A stretch of DNA of 5,054 nucleotides from an uncultured Alistipes sp. (lineage in GTDB: Bacteria; Bacteroidota; Bacteroidia; Bacteroidales; Rikenellaceae): contig CAAFWE010000219.1 of the NCBI GenBank assembly GCA_900766655.1, positions 1-5,054 of the forward strand, in the 5' to 3' direction. The stretch's first letter is position 1, and the number at the start of each line of letters is the position of its first letter. The notes under the pieces are model-generated. The model saw nothing but the letters and a program-made list of their open reading frames with translations, was not told where the DNA came from and did not search any database. Made by a program: the position numbers and the translations under genes. Positions 1-5,054 of this stretch are shown here, in pieces.

Positions 1-354
1 GAGTGTATCAACTCGTTCCTCAAGATCAACGACTTGAAGCCAAATGACTACGACACCAACTTCTTCCTCGGCTACTTCTATATGGCAAAGGGTGATGAGG
101 TTAACCGCGCATTCAATGCACGCCTCGACAGCATCAACTCGCAGGAGGAGTACCAGGCAGCAGTTAACGAGGTGAACGCAGCCTATATGAAGGCTTTGCC
201 TTGGTTGGAGCGTGCTATGGAGTTGAAGGCTGACAGCGTAGATTGCGCTGAGTACTTGAAGATTCTCTGCTTCCGTCTCCGCAACGAGCCAGGTGTGATG
301 GATAAGTACAACAAGTACAACGCCATCTTCAAGCAGCTGAAGGGCATCCAGTAA
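1..354 (+). CDS. Tetratricopeptide-repeat protein, C-terminal fragment (5' end outside window)
   Basis: The reading frame is open from base 1 and ends at TAA 352-354, so 117 residues of a longer protein are visible; the start lies upstream of the window. The in-frame TTG at 34 is internal, not a start. The visible part has TPR-like helix pairs: NDYDTNFFLGYFYMAKGDEV, then a long polar helix (about residues 37-60 of the fragment), then YMKALPWLERAMELKADSVDCAEYLKILCFRLRNEPGVMDKYNKYNAIFKQLKG. The run 'ALPWLERAMELKADSVDCAEYLK' matches the TPR consensus (small residue, bulky aromatic, A-x-E-L-x-P/A-D). This layout is typical of the last repeats of Bacteroidales TPR proteins, which serve as protein-protein scaffolds; the partner is unknown. 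A hairpin terminator begins 26 nt after the stop. The family call is secure, but nothing in the fragment gives a specific function. Confidence 0.85.
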   Translation, partial: ECINSFLKINDLKPNDYDTNFFLGYFYMAKGDEVNRAFNARLDSINSQEEYQAAVNEVNAAYMKALPWLERAMELKADSVDCAEYLKILCFRLRNEPGVMDKYNKYNAIFKQLKGIQ

Positions 355-380
355 TCTTTAAGCAAAATTACGGAATCATA

Positions 381-424
381 GGGAGTTTAGGGAAAGCGAA
401 AGAGTTCCTAAACTCCCTTTCTAT
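381..424 (+). terminator. Rho-independent-type hairpin after the TPR gene
   Basis: GGGAGTTTAGG (381-391) pairs perfectly with CCTAAACTCCC (407-417). The stem can grow to 13 bp with a G-U and an A-U pair, closing an 11-nt loop (394-404). TTTCTATT follows at once, which gives a short U-rich tail. It lies 26 nt past the TPR stop and ends about 22 nt before the next gene's ATG. Its left arm contains GAGTTTAGGGAA, which recurs at 1689-1700 near the second hairpin. It most likely terminates TPR transcription. It could also act as a leaky intercistronic structure, since little room is left for a separate promoter downstream. Confidence 0.8.
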
Positions 425-439
425 TAAACAGACAATGCT

Positions 440-1678
440 ATGAAACGAATCGTACTAACCCTCATTGCCACAATCGTGGCTCTTGCAGCGGTGGAGGCCA
501 AGCCTCTGAAGGCGTGGAAGGAGGGCACACTCGACATCCACCACATCAGCACAGGTCGTGGCCCAGCGATATTCTTCATCCTACCCGATGGCACCCGTAT
601 GTTGGTCGATGCTGGCGACTTGGGCGACCCATCACGCTGGACTCACAAGGAGATTATGCCAGCTGTACCGAACGATAGCAAGCGACCAGCGGAGTGGATT
701 GCTCGCTACATCGAGCACTTCTCGAAGCCTCTCAACAAAGAGCTCTACATCGACTATGCGGTGATTTCACACTTCGATAGCGACCACATTGGCTACTGCG
801 ACCACACCGCAATAAGTGTCGAGGGCAAGCCTTACAAATATACGGGCATTACCCACTTGGGCAACCTAATACCTATCCACACGCTCATCGACCGAGGATA
901 TCCAAACTACGACTATCCGTCGAAGGCCACTATGGCCAAGCGCAATAAACTCTCGTTCCCGAACTACCGTCTTTGGGTGGAGGAGCGCGATCGTCTCGGC
1001 CTGAAGAACGAGCAGTTCAAGGTGGGCTCGAAGGAGCAACTTGTACTCAAGAGCAAGGCTTCGCACTACCCTACCTTCAGCATTCAGAATGTGGCTGGCA
1101 ACGGATTGATATGGACGGGCGAAGGCTCGGCTACACGCGCCATTGCCGACCAATATCCGAAGGGACACCTTAACGAGAACTCATCGAGCTGCGTCTTCCG
1201 CCTCGACTATGGCGATTTCGCCTACTATATGGGTGGCGACATCTCGGGTGGCTACTCGAAGAAGGGTATTAAGAAGGCCCCTTGGAACGATATGCAGAGT
1301 GCTGTGAGCAAGGTTATCGGCTCGGTGGATGTGGCTCTGGCCGACCATCACGGATATGCCGACTCGATGAACGAGAATCTGCTCAAGGCGTTGAATACGA
1401 AGGTGATTGTACTGCCTATTTGGGATTTGTACCACCCACATCCGAAGGCTATGACTCGCATAGTGAAGCAGGGCGTGACGGAGATCTTCCCTGCGGGCAT
1501 CACCGAGCATCGTCGCAACGAGATGAAGGAGAAGGGGCTTGGTGATGGCTTGCGCCCTGATGGTCACGTGGTGGTGCGCTGCTACAAGGGTGGCAAGAAG
1601 TACCAAATCTTTGTGCTGAATGACCGCTCACTCGACTACGAGGTGGTCTACAAGTCGAAGGTCTTCAAGGCACAGTAG
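440..1678 (+). CDS. Secreted ComEC/Rec2-like metallo-beta-lactamase-fold hydrolase
   Basis: This 412-residue protein belongs to the MBL fold, in the branch resembling the soluble C-terminal domain of the competence protein ComEC. Residues 1-20 form a signal peptide (basic KR, hydrophobic core, VEA before K21), so it should be exported and may be periplasmic. MBL landmarks in order are: the first strand with ILPDGTRMLVDAGD (48-60, D57); the metal motif SHFDSDHIG (110-118: H111, D113, D115, H116), a variant of HxHxDH with Asp at the second position; MGGDISGG (264-271, D267); and ADHHG (301-305), the late His motif. HPHP at 332-335 is a further possible ligand site. About 150 residues separate motif 2 from D267, more than in compact MBL enzymes, so an inserted region is likely. 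There is no ComEC membrane channel domain, and the substrate (nucleic acid, phosphodiester or other) cannot be read from sequence. The ATG at 440 is chosen because it gives the signal peptide. No Shine-Dalgarno is visible, as is usual in Bacteroidota. Hairpins flank the gene on both sides. Confidence 0.85.
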   Translation: MKRIVLTLIATIVALAAVEAKPLKAWKEGTLDIHHISTGRGPAIFFILPDGTRMLVDAGDLGDPSRWTHKEIMPAVPNDSKRPAEWIARYIEHFSKPLNKELYIDYAVISHFDSDHIGYCDHTAISVEGKPYKYTGITHLGNLIPIHTLIDRGYPNYDYPSKATMAKRNKLSFPNYRLWVEERDRLGLKNEQFKVGSKEQLVLKSKASHYPTFSIQNVAGNGLIWTGEGSATRAIADQYPKGHLNENSSSCVFRLDYGDFAYYMGGDISGGYSKKGIKKAPWNDMQSAVSKVIGSVDVALADHHGYADSMNENLLKALNTKVIVLPIWDLYHPHPKAMTRIVKQGVTEIFPAGITEHRRNEMKEKGLGDGLRPDGHVVVRCYKGGKKYQIFVLNDRSLDYEVVYKSKVFKAQ

Positions 1679-1688
1679 AGAGCTTAAC

Positions 1689-1718
1689 GAGTTTAGGGAA
1701 GTTAGGGAGTTTAGCGAA
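1689..1718 (+). repeat. Two 12-nt direct copies of GAGTTTAGSGAA, with a third at 383-394
   Basis: GAGTTTAGGGAA at 1689-1700 is identical to 383-394 in the first hairpin. GAGTTTAGCGAA at 1707-1718 differs by one base and forms the left arm of the second hairpin. The three copies all lie in the two spacers around the MBL-fold gene, on the same strand. They look like pieces of one intergenic repeat family re-used as terminator stems; whether copies occur elsewhere in the genome cannot be seen here. Confidence 0.6.
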
Positions 1719-1750
1719 AGACAACAACGCTAAGCTCCCTATTCTCTTTC
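1704..1750 (+). terminator. Rho-independent-type hairpin after the MBL-fold gene
   Basis: AGGGAGTTTAGCG (1704-1716) pairs with CGCTAAGCTCCCT (1728-1740) as a 13-bp stem containing one T-G wobble, with an 11-nt loop, followed by ATTCTCTTTC. It begins 26 nt after the stop codon at 1676-1678, the same spacing as the first hairpin after its own gene. The stem resembles the 381-417 hairpin in sequence (GGGAGTTTAG core). An extra half-copy of the left arm, GAGTTTAGGGAA, lies just upstream at 1689-1700. Confidence 0.75.
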
Positions 1751-1768
1751 GTGAACATTGCCCACCCC

Positions 1769-1892
1769 AAAATCGTCAATTATGAGACTATTTTTGTGCG
1801 ATGCTAGGCGGCAAAAGCGCAGCATAGTAGACCTATGTGAGCATTTTGGCGACCGACGCACTCGTGCAAAAAGAGCTCATAAGAACGATTTT
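1769..1892. repeat. About 124-bp imperfect palindrome at a convergent gene junction (REP/MITE-like)
   Basis: Matching arms nest around a centre at about 1830. AAAATCGT (1769-1776) pairs with ACGATTTT (1885-1892). TTATGAG (1780-1786) pairs with CTCATAA (1876-1882). TTTTTGTGCGA (1791-1801) pairs with TCGTGCAAAAA (1862-1872) with two G-U wobbles. CAAAA (1812-1816) pairs with TTTTG (1844-1848). CATAG (1823-1827) pairs with CTATG (1833-1837) around a TAGAC loop. The remaining bases are short matches with bulges. As RNA it would fold into one long hairpin on either strand. Its right arm overlaps the 3' end of the minus-strand glycosyltransferase. The outermost arm pair ends in TTTT on each strand, so it could act as a two-way terminator. 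No target-site duplication is evident at the edges and there is no transposase. A dispersed repeat is inferred, not shown. Confidence 0.8.
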
Positions 1893-2599
1893 CTTATCTT
1901 TCTGAATGGTAGCTTCATAACTCCAAAGAATGCCTCGCCAAAGATGCTACTCGACATCTTGGAAGTGCCAAGTTCTCGGTCGGTGAAGATGATGGACTCT
2001 TCGCGGAGGCGGTAGCCGAGTCGCCAAGCGGTGTATTTCATCTCGATTTGGAATCCGTAGCCAATCATCTGCACAGCATCGAGGTCGATGTGACGCAACA
2101 CCTCGGCCTTGTAGCCCACAAATCCAGCGGTGGAGTCGTAGACAGGCATACGGGTGACAAGACGCACATAGAGCGATGCTCCGTATGAGATGAGGATGCG
2201 AGATAGTGGCCAGTTGACCACATTCATACCCTTGACATAGCGCGAGCCAATGGCTACATCGGCATCGGTCTCGAGTCGATAAGCCAGACGGATGAGGTCG
2301 TCGGGGTTGTGCGAGAAGTCGCAGTCCATCTCAAAAATCTCGTCGTAACCACGCTCGAGAGCCCACTTAAAGCCAGCAATATAGGCGGTGCCGAGGCCGA
2401 GCTTACCACTGCGCTCAACAAGGTGCACTCTATCGCCATATTCTGCAATCTTTGAGCGGATGATATCGGCTGTGCCATCGGGCGAGCCATCGTCTACATA
2501 GAGAAGGTCGAAGTCGCCCTCGAGCGACATCACCTTGTCGGTCATACGAGCCACATTTTCGCACTCGTTGTAGGTGGGTATGATTACTATTCTCTTCAT
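1877..2599 (-). CDS. Polyprenol monophosphomannose synthase-like GT2 glycosyltransferase
   Basis: This 240-residue cytoplasmic or membrane-peripheral GT-A enzyme resembles dolichol/polyprenol-phosphate mannose synthase (DPM1 type), which moves a sugar, usually mannose from GDP-mannose, to a polyprenyl phosphate. Motifs are: PTYNE (8-12); DDGSPDGT (36-43) in the nucleotide-binding site; MDCDFSHNP (91-99), where D92 and D94 are the expected metal-binding DxD; GSRYVKG (118-124); DSTAGF (155-160); GYGFQIEM (180-187); and REL/GTSKMSSS (208-218), the conserved acceptor-side segment. The length fits the single-domain form, with no C-terminal GtrA-like membrane segment. The ATG at 2599 is the only start between an in-frame upstream TAG (2630-2632) and the PTYNE motif. 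It is the last gene of the minus-strand run. Its final codons (K-S-F-L-stop) lie inside the palindrome at 1769-1892. The family is clear; the exact sugar is inferred. Confidence 0.9.
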   Translation of the reverse strand: MKRIVIIPTYNECENVARMTDKVMSLEGDFDLLYVDDGSPDGTADIIRSKIAEYGDRVHLVERSGKLGLGTAYIAGFKWALERGYDEIFEMDCDFSHNPDDLIRLAYRLETDADVAIGSRYVKGMNVVNWPLSRILISYGASLYVRLVTRMPVYDSTAGFVGYKAEVLRHIDLDAVQMIGYGFQIEMKYTAWRLGYRLREESIIFTDRELGTSKMSSSIFGEAFFGVMKLPFRKIRKSFL

Positions 2600-2601
2600 A
2601 A

Positions 2602-2630
2602 CGGAAAGCGGAAAACGGAAAACGGAAAAC
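2602..2630 (-). repeat. Four 7-nt tandem repeats (CGGAAAA on + strand) directly before a start codon
   Basis: The + strand reads CGGAAAG (2602-2608) and then CGGAAAA three times (2609-2629), followed by C. The array ends 2 nt from the start codon of the glycosyltransferase at 2599, so on the minus strand its mRNA leader is a run of TTTTCCG units. It replaces the place where a ribosome-binding site would sit. Arrays of this kind are familiar filler in Bacteroidales intergenic DNA. No promoter with a convincing TAnnTTTG box is visible here; TAGTTTTC on the minus strand (2625-2632) is only a weak partial match. Confidence 0.85.
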
Positions 2631-2644
2631 TATTTTTCACGTAT

Positions 2645-2679
2645 AATTTTTAATTTTTAATTCTTAATTTTTAATTCTT
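2645..2679 (-). repeat. Five 7-nt tandem repeats (AATTTTT/AATTCTT on + strand) over a gene 3' end
   Basis: Units are AATTTTT (2645-2651), AATTTTT (2652-2658), AATTCTT (2659-2665), AATTTTT (2666-2672) and AATTCTT (2673-2679). The array has the same 7-nt period as the neighbouring CGGAAAA array but an unrelated sequence. About 2.8 units lie inside the upstream glycosyltransferase gene and encode its last residues (E-L-K-I-K-N) and its TAA stop at 2657-2659. The A/T-rich stretch may also be a region of easy melting or weak termination, but it has no GC-rich stem. Confidence 0.85.
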
Positions 2680-3670
2680 GGAAACTTCTCTTTCCAATTA
2701 GGTAACGCACAACTATTGAGCCATAGTATGTCGGTGCTTCGCCTTTGACATTGGCGCGTATCGTTTTTCGCTCGTGGGCAAGTCGGGAGTGCCAGCGCAA
2801 AAAATCTCTCCACGCCACAAAGACCGCCTTGGCACTTTGGCGTTTGCCCTGCAAGAGGTAGCTCAAAGCGGCTGCAAGGTCGAGCAGAGGGCGAAGCACT
2901 GCGACCAAAGCTCGTTGCCACGATGGGGCACATCGATAGAGCATTGCAAGGTTGTTGCGATGGTTGAGCATAGTCTTGAAGGGCGAGTCGGCAGAGAGTG
3001 TTGCTCCACCGAGGTGGTAGACCTTCGAGCGAGGCTCAACAACAACACGCAGACCAGAGAGCCACACACGCCAGCAGAGATCAATCTCCTCTTGGTGGGC
3101 GAAGAACTCCTCGCAGAAACCGCCAAGTGAGCGGAAGACATCGGCACGACAGCAGAATGCCGCACCACTACCCCACATCACATCGCACACCGTATCGTAC
3201 TGCCCCTCGTCGCACTCCACAGCCGATAGGATGCGACCACGACAGAAGGGATAGCCCAACACATCGATAAAGCCACCTGCAGCACCAGCATACTCGAACC
3301 TGTCTCGACTCTTATCGTCGAGAATCTTCGGCACGACAACTGCTATATCGGCATTGCTCGCAAGCTGTTCGACAAGCGGAGCCAACCACCCCTCGGTAGG
3401 CTCGATATCGGAGTTGAGCAGAACGAAAGTATCATATTCGGGCAACTGCGCAAGGGCACGATTGTATCCCCCCGCAAAGCCATAGTTTTTATCAAAAAGC
3501 ACAAGGCGCACCTGTGGCATCTCCGCCTTGAGCCACTCCACAGAGCCATCGTTCGAGCCATTGTCGGCAACCACGATATCGGCATTGGGCGTAGTGACAA
3601 CCACGCTCGGCAGATAGTGTTGCAGATGGCGCAAACCATTCCAATTGAGTATGACTACTGCGGTCTTCAT
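2657..3670 (-). CDS. WbbL/rhamnosyltransferase-like GT2 glycosyltransferase
   Basis: This 337-residue GT-A enzyme (GT2) transfers an activated sugar to an envelope glycan or lipid-linked acceptor. Motifs are: VILNWNG (6-12); ADNGSNDGS (35-43); NYGFAGGYN (62-70); LLNSDIE (84-90), with D88 in the metal-binding position; MWGSGAAFCCR (165-175); FFAHQEEIDLCWR (189-201), with E195 and D197 in the expected catalytic-base (ED-type) region; and VYHLGGAT (217-224). These match the family that includes rhamnosyltransferases such as WbbL, although the donor cannot be told from sequence. After about residue 230 comes an amphipathic or hydrophobic C-terminal part (LVAVLRPLLDLAAALSYLL, 255-273) that probably binds the membrane. 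The start ATG lies 2 nt after the stop of the acyltransferase gene, which suggests translational coupling. The last six residues come from a 7-nt tandem repeat and are probably dispensable. The family is confident, the substrate unknown. Confidence 0.9.
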   Translation of the reverse strand: MKTAVVILNWNGLRHLQHYLPSVVVTTPNADIVVADNGSNDGSVEWLKAEMPQVRLVLFDKNYGFAGGYNRALAQLPEYDTFVLLNSDIEPTEGWLAPLVEQLASNADIAVVVPKILDDKSRDRFEYAGAAGGFIDVLGYPFCRGRILSAVECDEGQYDTVCDVMWGSGAAFCCRADVFRSLGGFCEEFFAHQEEIDLCWRVWLSGLRVVVEPRSKVYHLGGATLSADSPFKTMLNHRNNLAMLYRCAPSWQRALVAVLRPLLDLAAALSYLLQGKRQSAKAVFVAWRDFLRWHSRLAHERKTIRANVKGEAPTYYGSIVVRYLIGKRSFQELKIKN

Positions 3671-3672
3671 CG

Positions 3673-4617
3673 TTAGGCCTGACTCTTATAGTCGTTGTAG
3701 AACTTCGAATCGGGTTTGATTGGGTGCTTCCAGCGACGATGCGACCACATCCAATGCTCGGGTTTGGCCACGATGGTACGCTCCAAGCAACGCACATATC
3801 GCTCGGTAATCTCGTGTGGAGCAACCTCCTCCACACCATCGTAGATGAGGGTGTAGTTGTGGCGGTAGCAACCAGCATCGATGCGCTCGAGCTCGAGATA
3901 GTAGACTGGCAGATGGTACTTGAGTGCCAAATGCTCACCTCCGTCGAAGAACAAGGTGTCGTGATTGAGGAAGTTGTGCCAACAACAATCCTTTGTAGGT
4001 GGGCAGTTCTGGTCGGCTATGAGGCCCGCAACCATAAACTTGTCGTTCTTGCCATTGCGATGGGTGAGGAAGTAGCGCATAAACTGCTGACTCGGCACCA
4101 CATCTGCTCCGTTATTCTTGCGGAGACGACGGAAAAGTTTCTCGACAATCACGCTCTTGATAGGGCGATAGGCACATACGATGCAGTGGTTGGGCGTCTC
4201 GAGATAGAGGTTGAGCGCACACTCCCAGAATCCATAATGCGAGGTGAGTACCACTGCATTGCGTCCCTCAATCTGCTCGTGAAAGCCCTCGGTGAGGCGG
4301 AACTCAGTCGAGGCACGACGACGCTTGTCGTTCATTCGTGCCAACGAGAGTGTGTCGACAATCATCTCGGCAAGGTGGTCGTAATAGCGACTGCGGATAT
4401 CGGCAATCTCAGCTTCGCTTTTGTCGGGGAAACTCTCGCGGAGTTGGGTGGTTATCACCTCGTAGCGGTAGCGCACTACCCTACGCATAATAAATGCCAC
4501 GAACGGTTTGTAGAAGCCATAGCGGATGCATCGTGGATGTAGTGCAAAGCAGTAACACAATATCCACAGCAGCCACACGACTGTATTTTCGTATATGTTA
4601 TGTAGTCTCTGTTTCAT
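3673..4617 (-). CDS. Lipid A-type lysophospholipid acyltransferase (HtrB/LpxL family)
   Basis: This 314-residue inner-membrane protein belongs to the Lip_A_acyltrans family, which adds a secondary acyl chain to lipid A or a related lipid using acyl-ACP. An N-terminal hydrophobic anchor spans about 13-27 (VVWLLWILCYCFALH). The catalytic HX4E motif is visible as H127-Y-G-F-W-E132 within VVLTSHYGFWE. Next come the family block LIADQNCPP (199-207), then NHDTLFFDGGEHLALKYHLPVYYLELERI (218-246), and the terminal EHWMWSHRRWK (287-297), all in the expected order. The length is normal for the family. The start ATG overlaps the stop of rsmI by one base (TAATG), so the two should be co-translated; a 2-nt gap separates it from the next glycosyltransferase. 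The CPPTKDCC stretch (205-212) carries more Cys than I would expect. Lipid A acylation is the default reading; members acting on ornithine or other lipids exist, so the acceptor is inferred. Confidence 0.9.
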   Translation of the reverse strand: MKQRLHNIYENTVVWLLWILCYCFALHPRCIRYGFYKPFVAFIMRRVVRYRYEVITTQLRESFPDKSEAEIADIRSRYYDHLAEMIVDTLSLARMNDKRRRASTEFRLTEGFHEQIEGRNAVVLTSHYGFWECALNLYLETPNHCIVCAYRPIKSVIVEKLFRRLRKNNGADVVPSQQFMRYFLTHRNGKNDKFMVAGLIADQNCPPTKDCCWHNFLNHDTLFFDGGEHLALKYHLPVYYLELERIDAGCYRHNYTLIYDGVEEVAPHEITERYVRCLERTIVAKPEHWMWSHRRWKHPIKPDSKFYNDYKSQA

Positions 4618-5054
4618 TACTCGTCCTCCTCGGTTTCGGTGTTCTGCGAACGAGACTTGAGCCCCTTGCCAGCCACCACAATCACAAACTCGCCCTTAGG
4701 GGCGTGGGTGCGGAAGTGGGCAGCGACCTCGGCAAGTGAGCCTCGTACGGTCTCCTCGAACATCTTGGTTATCTCACGCGAGACGGCCACCCCGCGCTCC
4801 TCGCCAAGCACCTCGGCCAACTGTTCGAGACACTTCACCACGCGGAATGGCGACTCGTAGAATATCATTGTGCGCTCCTCGTCGGCAAGTGCCTCGATGC
4901 GCTTTTTGCGTCCCTTTTTCTGCGGTAGGAAGCCCTCGAAGCAGAATCGGTCACAAGGGAATCCGCTCTGCACCAAGGCTGGCACGAAGGCTGTAGCACC
5001 AGGAAGGGTTACCACATCGATGCCTCGCTCTACACAGGTGCGAACAAGCAGAAA
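4617..5054 (-). CDS. rsmI: 16S rRNA (cytidine1402-2'-O)-methyltransferase RsmI, C-terminal part (5' end outside window)
   Basis: RsmI 2'-O-methylates C1402 of 16S rRNA in the ribosomal decoding centre, using S-adenosylmethionine. The frame is open to the window edge, leaving 145 residues; by family length roughly the first 75-90 residues, including the N-terminal part of the fold, are missing. Visible hallmarks include CVERGIDVVTLPGATAFVPALVQSG, FCFEGFLPQKKGRKKR, RTMIFYESPFRVVK, VSREITKMFEETVRGSLAE and PKGEFVIVVAGKG, all in family order. The GTG at 5015 is internal to the conserved VTLPGA block and is not a start. The protein ends in an acidic tail (NTETEEDE). Its TAA stop shares a base with the acyltransferase ATG. 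It is a housekeeping gene at the head of the visible minus-strand run; any promoter is beyond the window. Confidence 0.95.
   Translation of the reverse strand, partial: FLLVRTCVERGIDVVTLPGATAFVPALVQSGFPCDRFCFEGFLPQKKGRKKRIEALADEERTMIFYESPFRVVKCLEQLAEVLGEERGVAVSREITKMFEETVRGSLAEVAAHFRTHAPKGEFVIVVAGKGLKSRSQNTETEEDE

Noticed and set aside
1181..1606. Open frame of 141 codons on the - strand inside the MBL-fold gene
   Set aside because: It is antisense to conserved MBL motifs and has no family features of its own.
1689..1718. Possible CRISPR-like or origin-type direct repeats
   Set aside because: Only two adjacent copies, 18 nt apart, and one of them is the arm of a hairpin; there are no regular spacers and no cas genes.
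1758..2015. Open frame of 85 codons on the + strand at the convergent junction
   Set aside because: Its first half is the palindrome read as codons and its second half is antisense to the glycosyltransferase. Such frames in repeats are often annotated as hypothetical proteins, but nothing supports translation.
2602..2679. Promoter for the polyprenol-phosphate-mannose-synthase-like gene
   Set aside because: TAGTTTTC on the minus strand only partly matches the Bacteroidota TAnnTTTG box, and no matching upstream element is found in the repeat-filled gap, so co-transcription with the upstream genes is more likely.
3492..3938. Open frame of 148 codons on the - strand across the acyltransferase/glycosyltransferase boundary
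   Set aside because: It is a different frame of the same strand over two well-supported genes and is rich in Ser, Thr and Arg without motifs, as expected from out-of-frame reading.
3724..4542. Open frame of 272 codons on the + strand opposite the acyltransferase
   Set aside because: It lies wholly antisense to a gene with clear family motifs, shows no recognisable domain, and is the kind of long shadow frame produced by the codon use of this genome.

Overview
The window looks like ordinary chromosome of a gut-type Bacteroidota, most likely order Bacteroidales. The protein families point there: a TPR protein of the Bacteroidales style, an RsmI with a strongly family-like C-terminal half, an HtrB/LpxL-like acyltransferase, and a GtrA-less polyprenol-phosphate-mannose-synthase type glycosyltransferase. 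Clear Shine-Dalgarno sites are absent before the start codons, and A/T-rich 7-nt tandem repeats sit between genes. The genus cannot be fixed from the sequence alone.

Left part (1-1740, + strand): the C-terminal end of a TPR protein, then a hairpin terminator, then a complete gene for a secreted, ComEC-like metallo-beta-lactamase-fold hydrolase, then a second hairpin terminator. The two hairpins share a 12-nt sequence and bracket the hydrolase gene.

Middle (1741-1892): a convergent junction. It is occupied by a long imperfect palindrome of about 124 bp, whose right arm runs into the 3' end of the minus-strand gene and supplies its last codons and stop.

Right part (1877-5054, - strand, read right to left): a tightly packed run of four genes. 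They are rsmI (N-terminus cut off by the window edge), a lipid A-type acyltransferase (1-nt overlap, TAATG), a WbbL-like GT2 glycosyltransferase (2-nt gap), and a polyprenol-monophosphomannose-synthase-like GT2 enzyme (57-nt gap). Two different 7-nt tandem repeats fill that last gap, and one of them encodes the C-terminal tail of the upstream glycosyltransferase. The last three genes suggest cell-envelope work (acylation of a lipid, sugar transfer, and supply of a polyprenol-linked sugar), with rsmI as a housekeeping passenger at the head of the visible part.

I see no CRISPR array, rRNA, tRNA, insertion-sequence transposase or defence system. The most notable content is the non-coding architecture: the 124-bp palindrome, the paired hairpins, the stacked heptamer repeats, and repeat-derived C-termini in two neighbouring glycosyltransferases. 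The secreted stand-alone ComEC-like hydrolase is the least understood gene.
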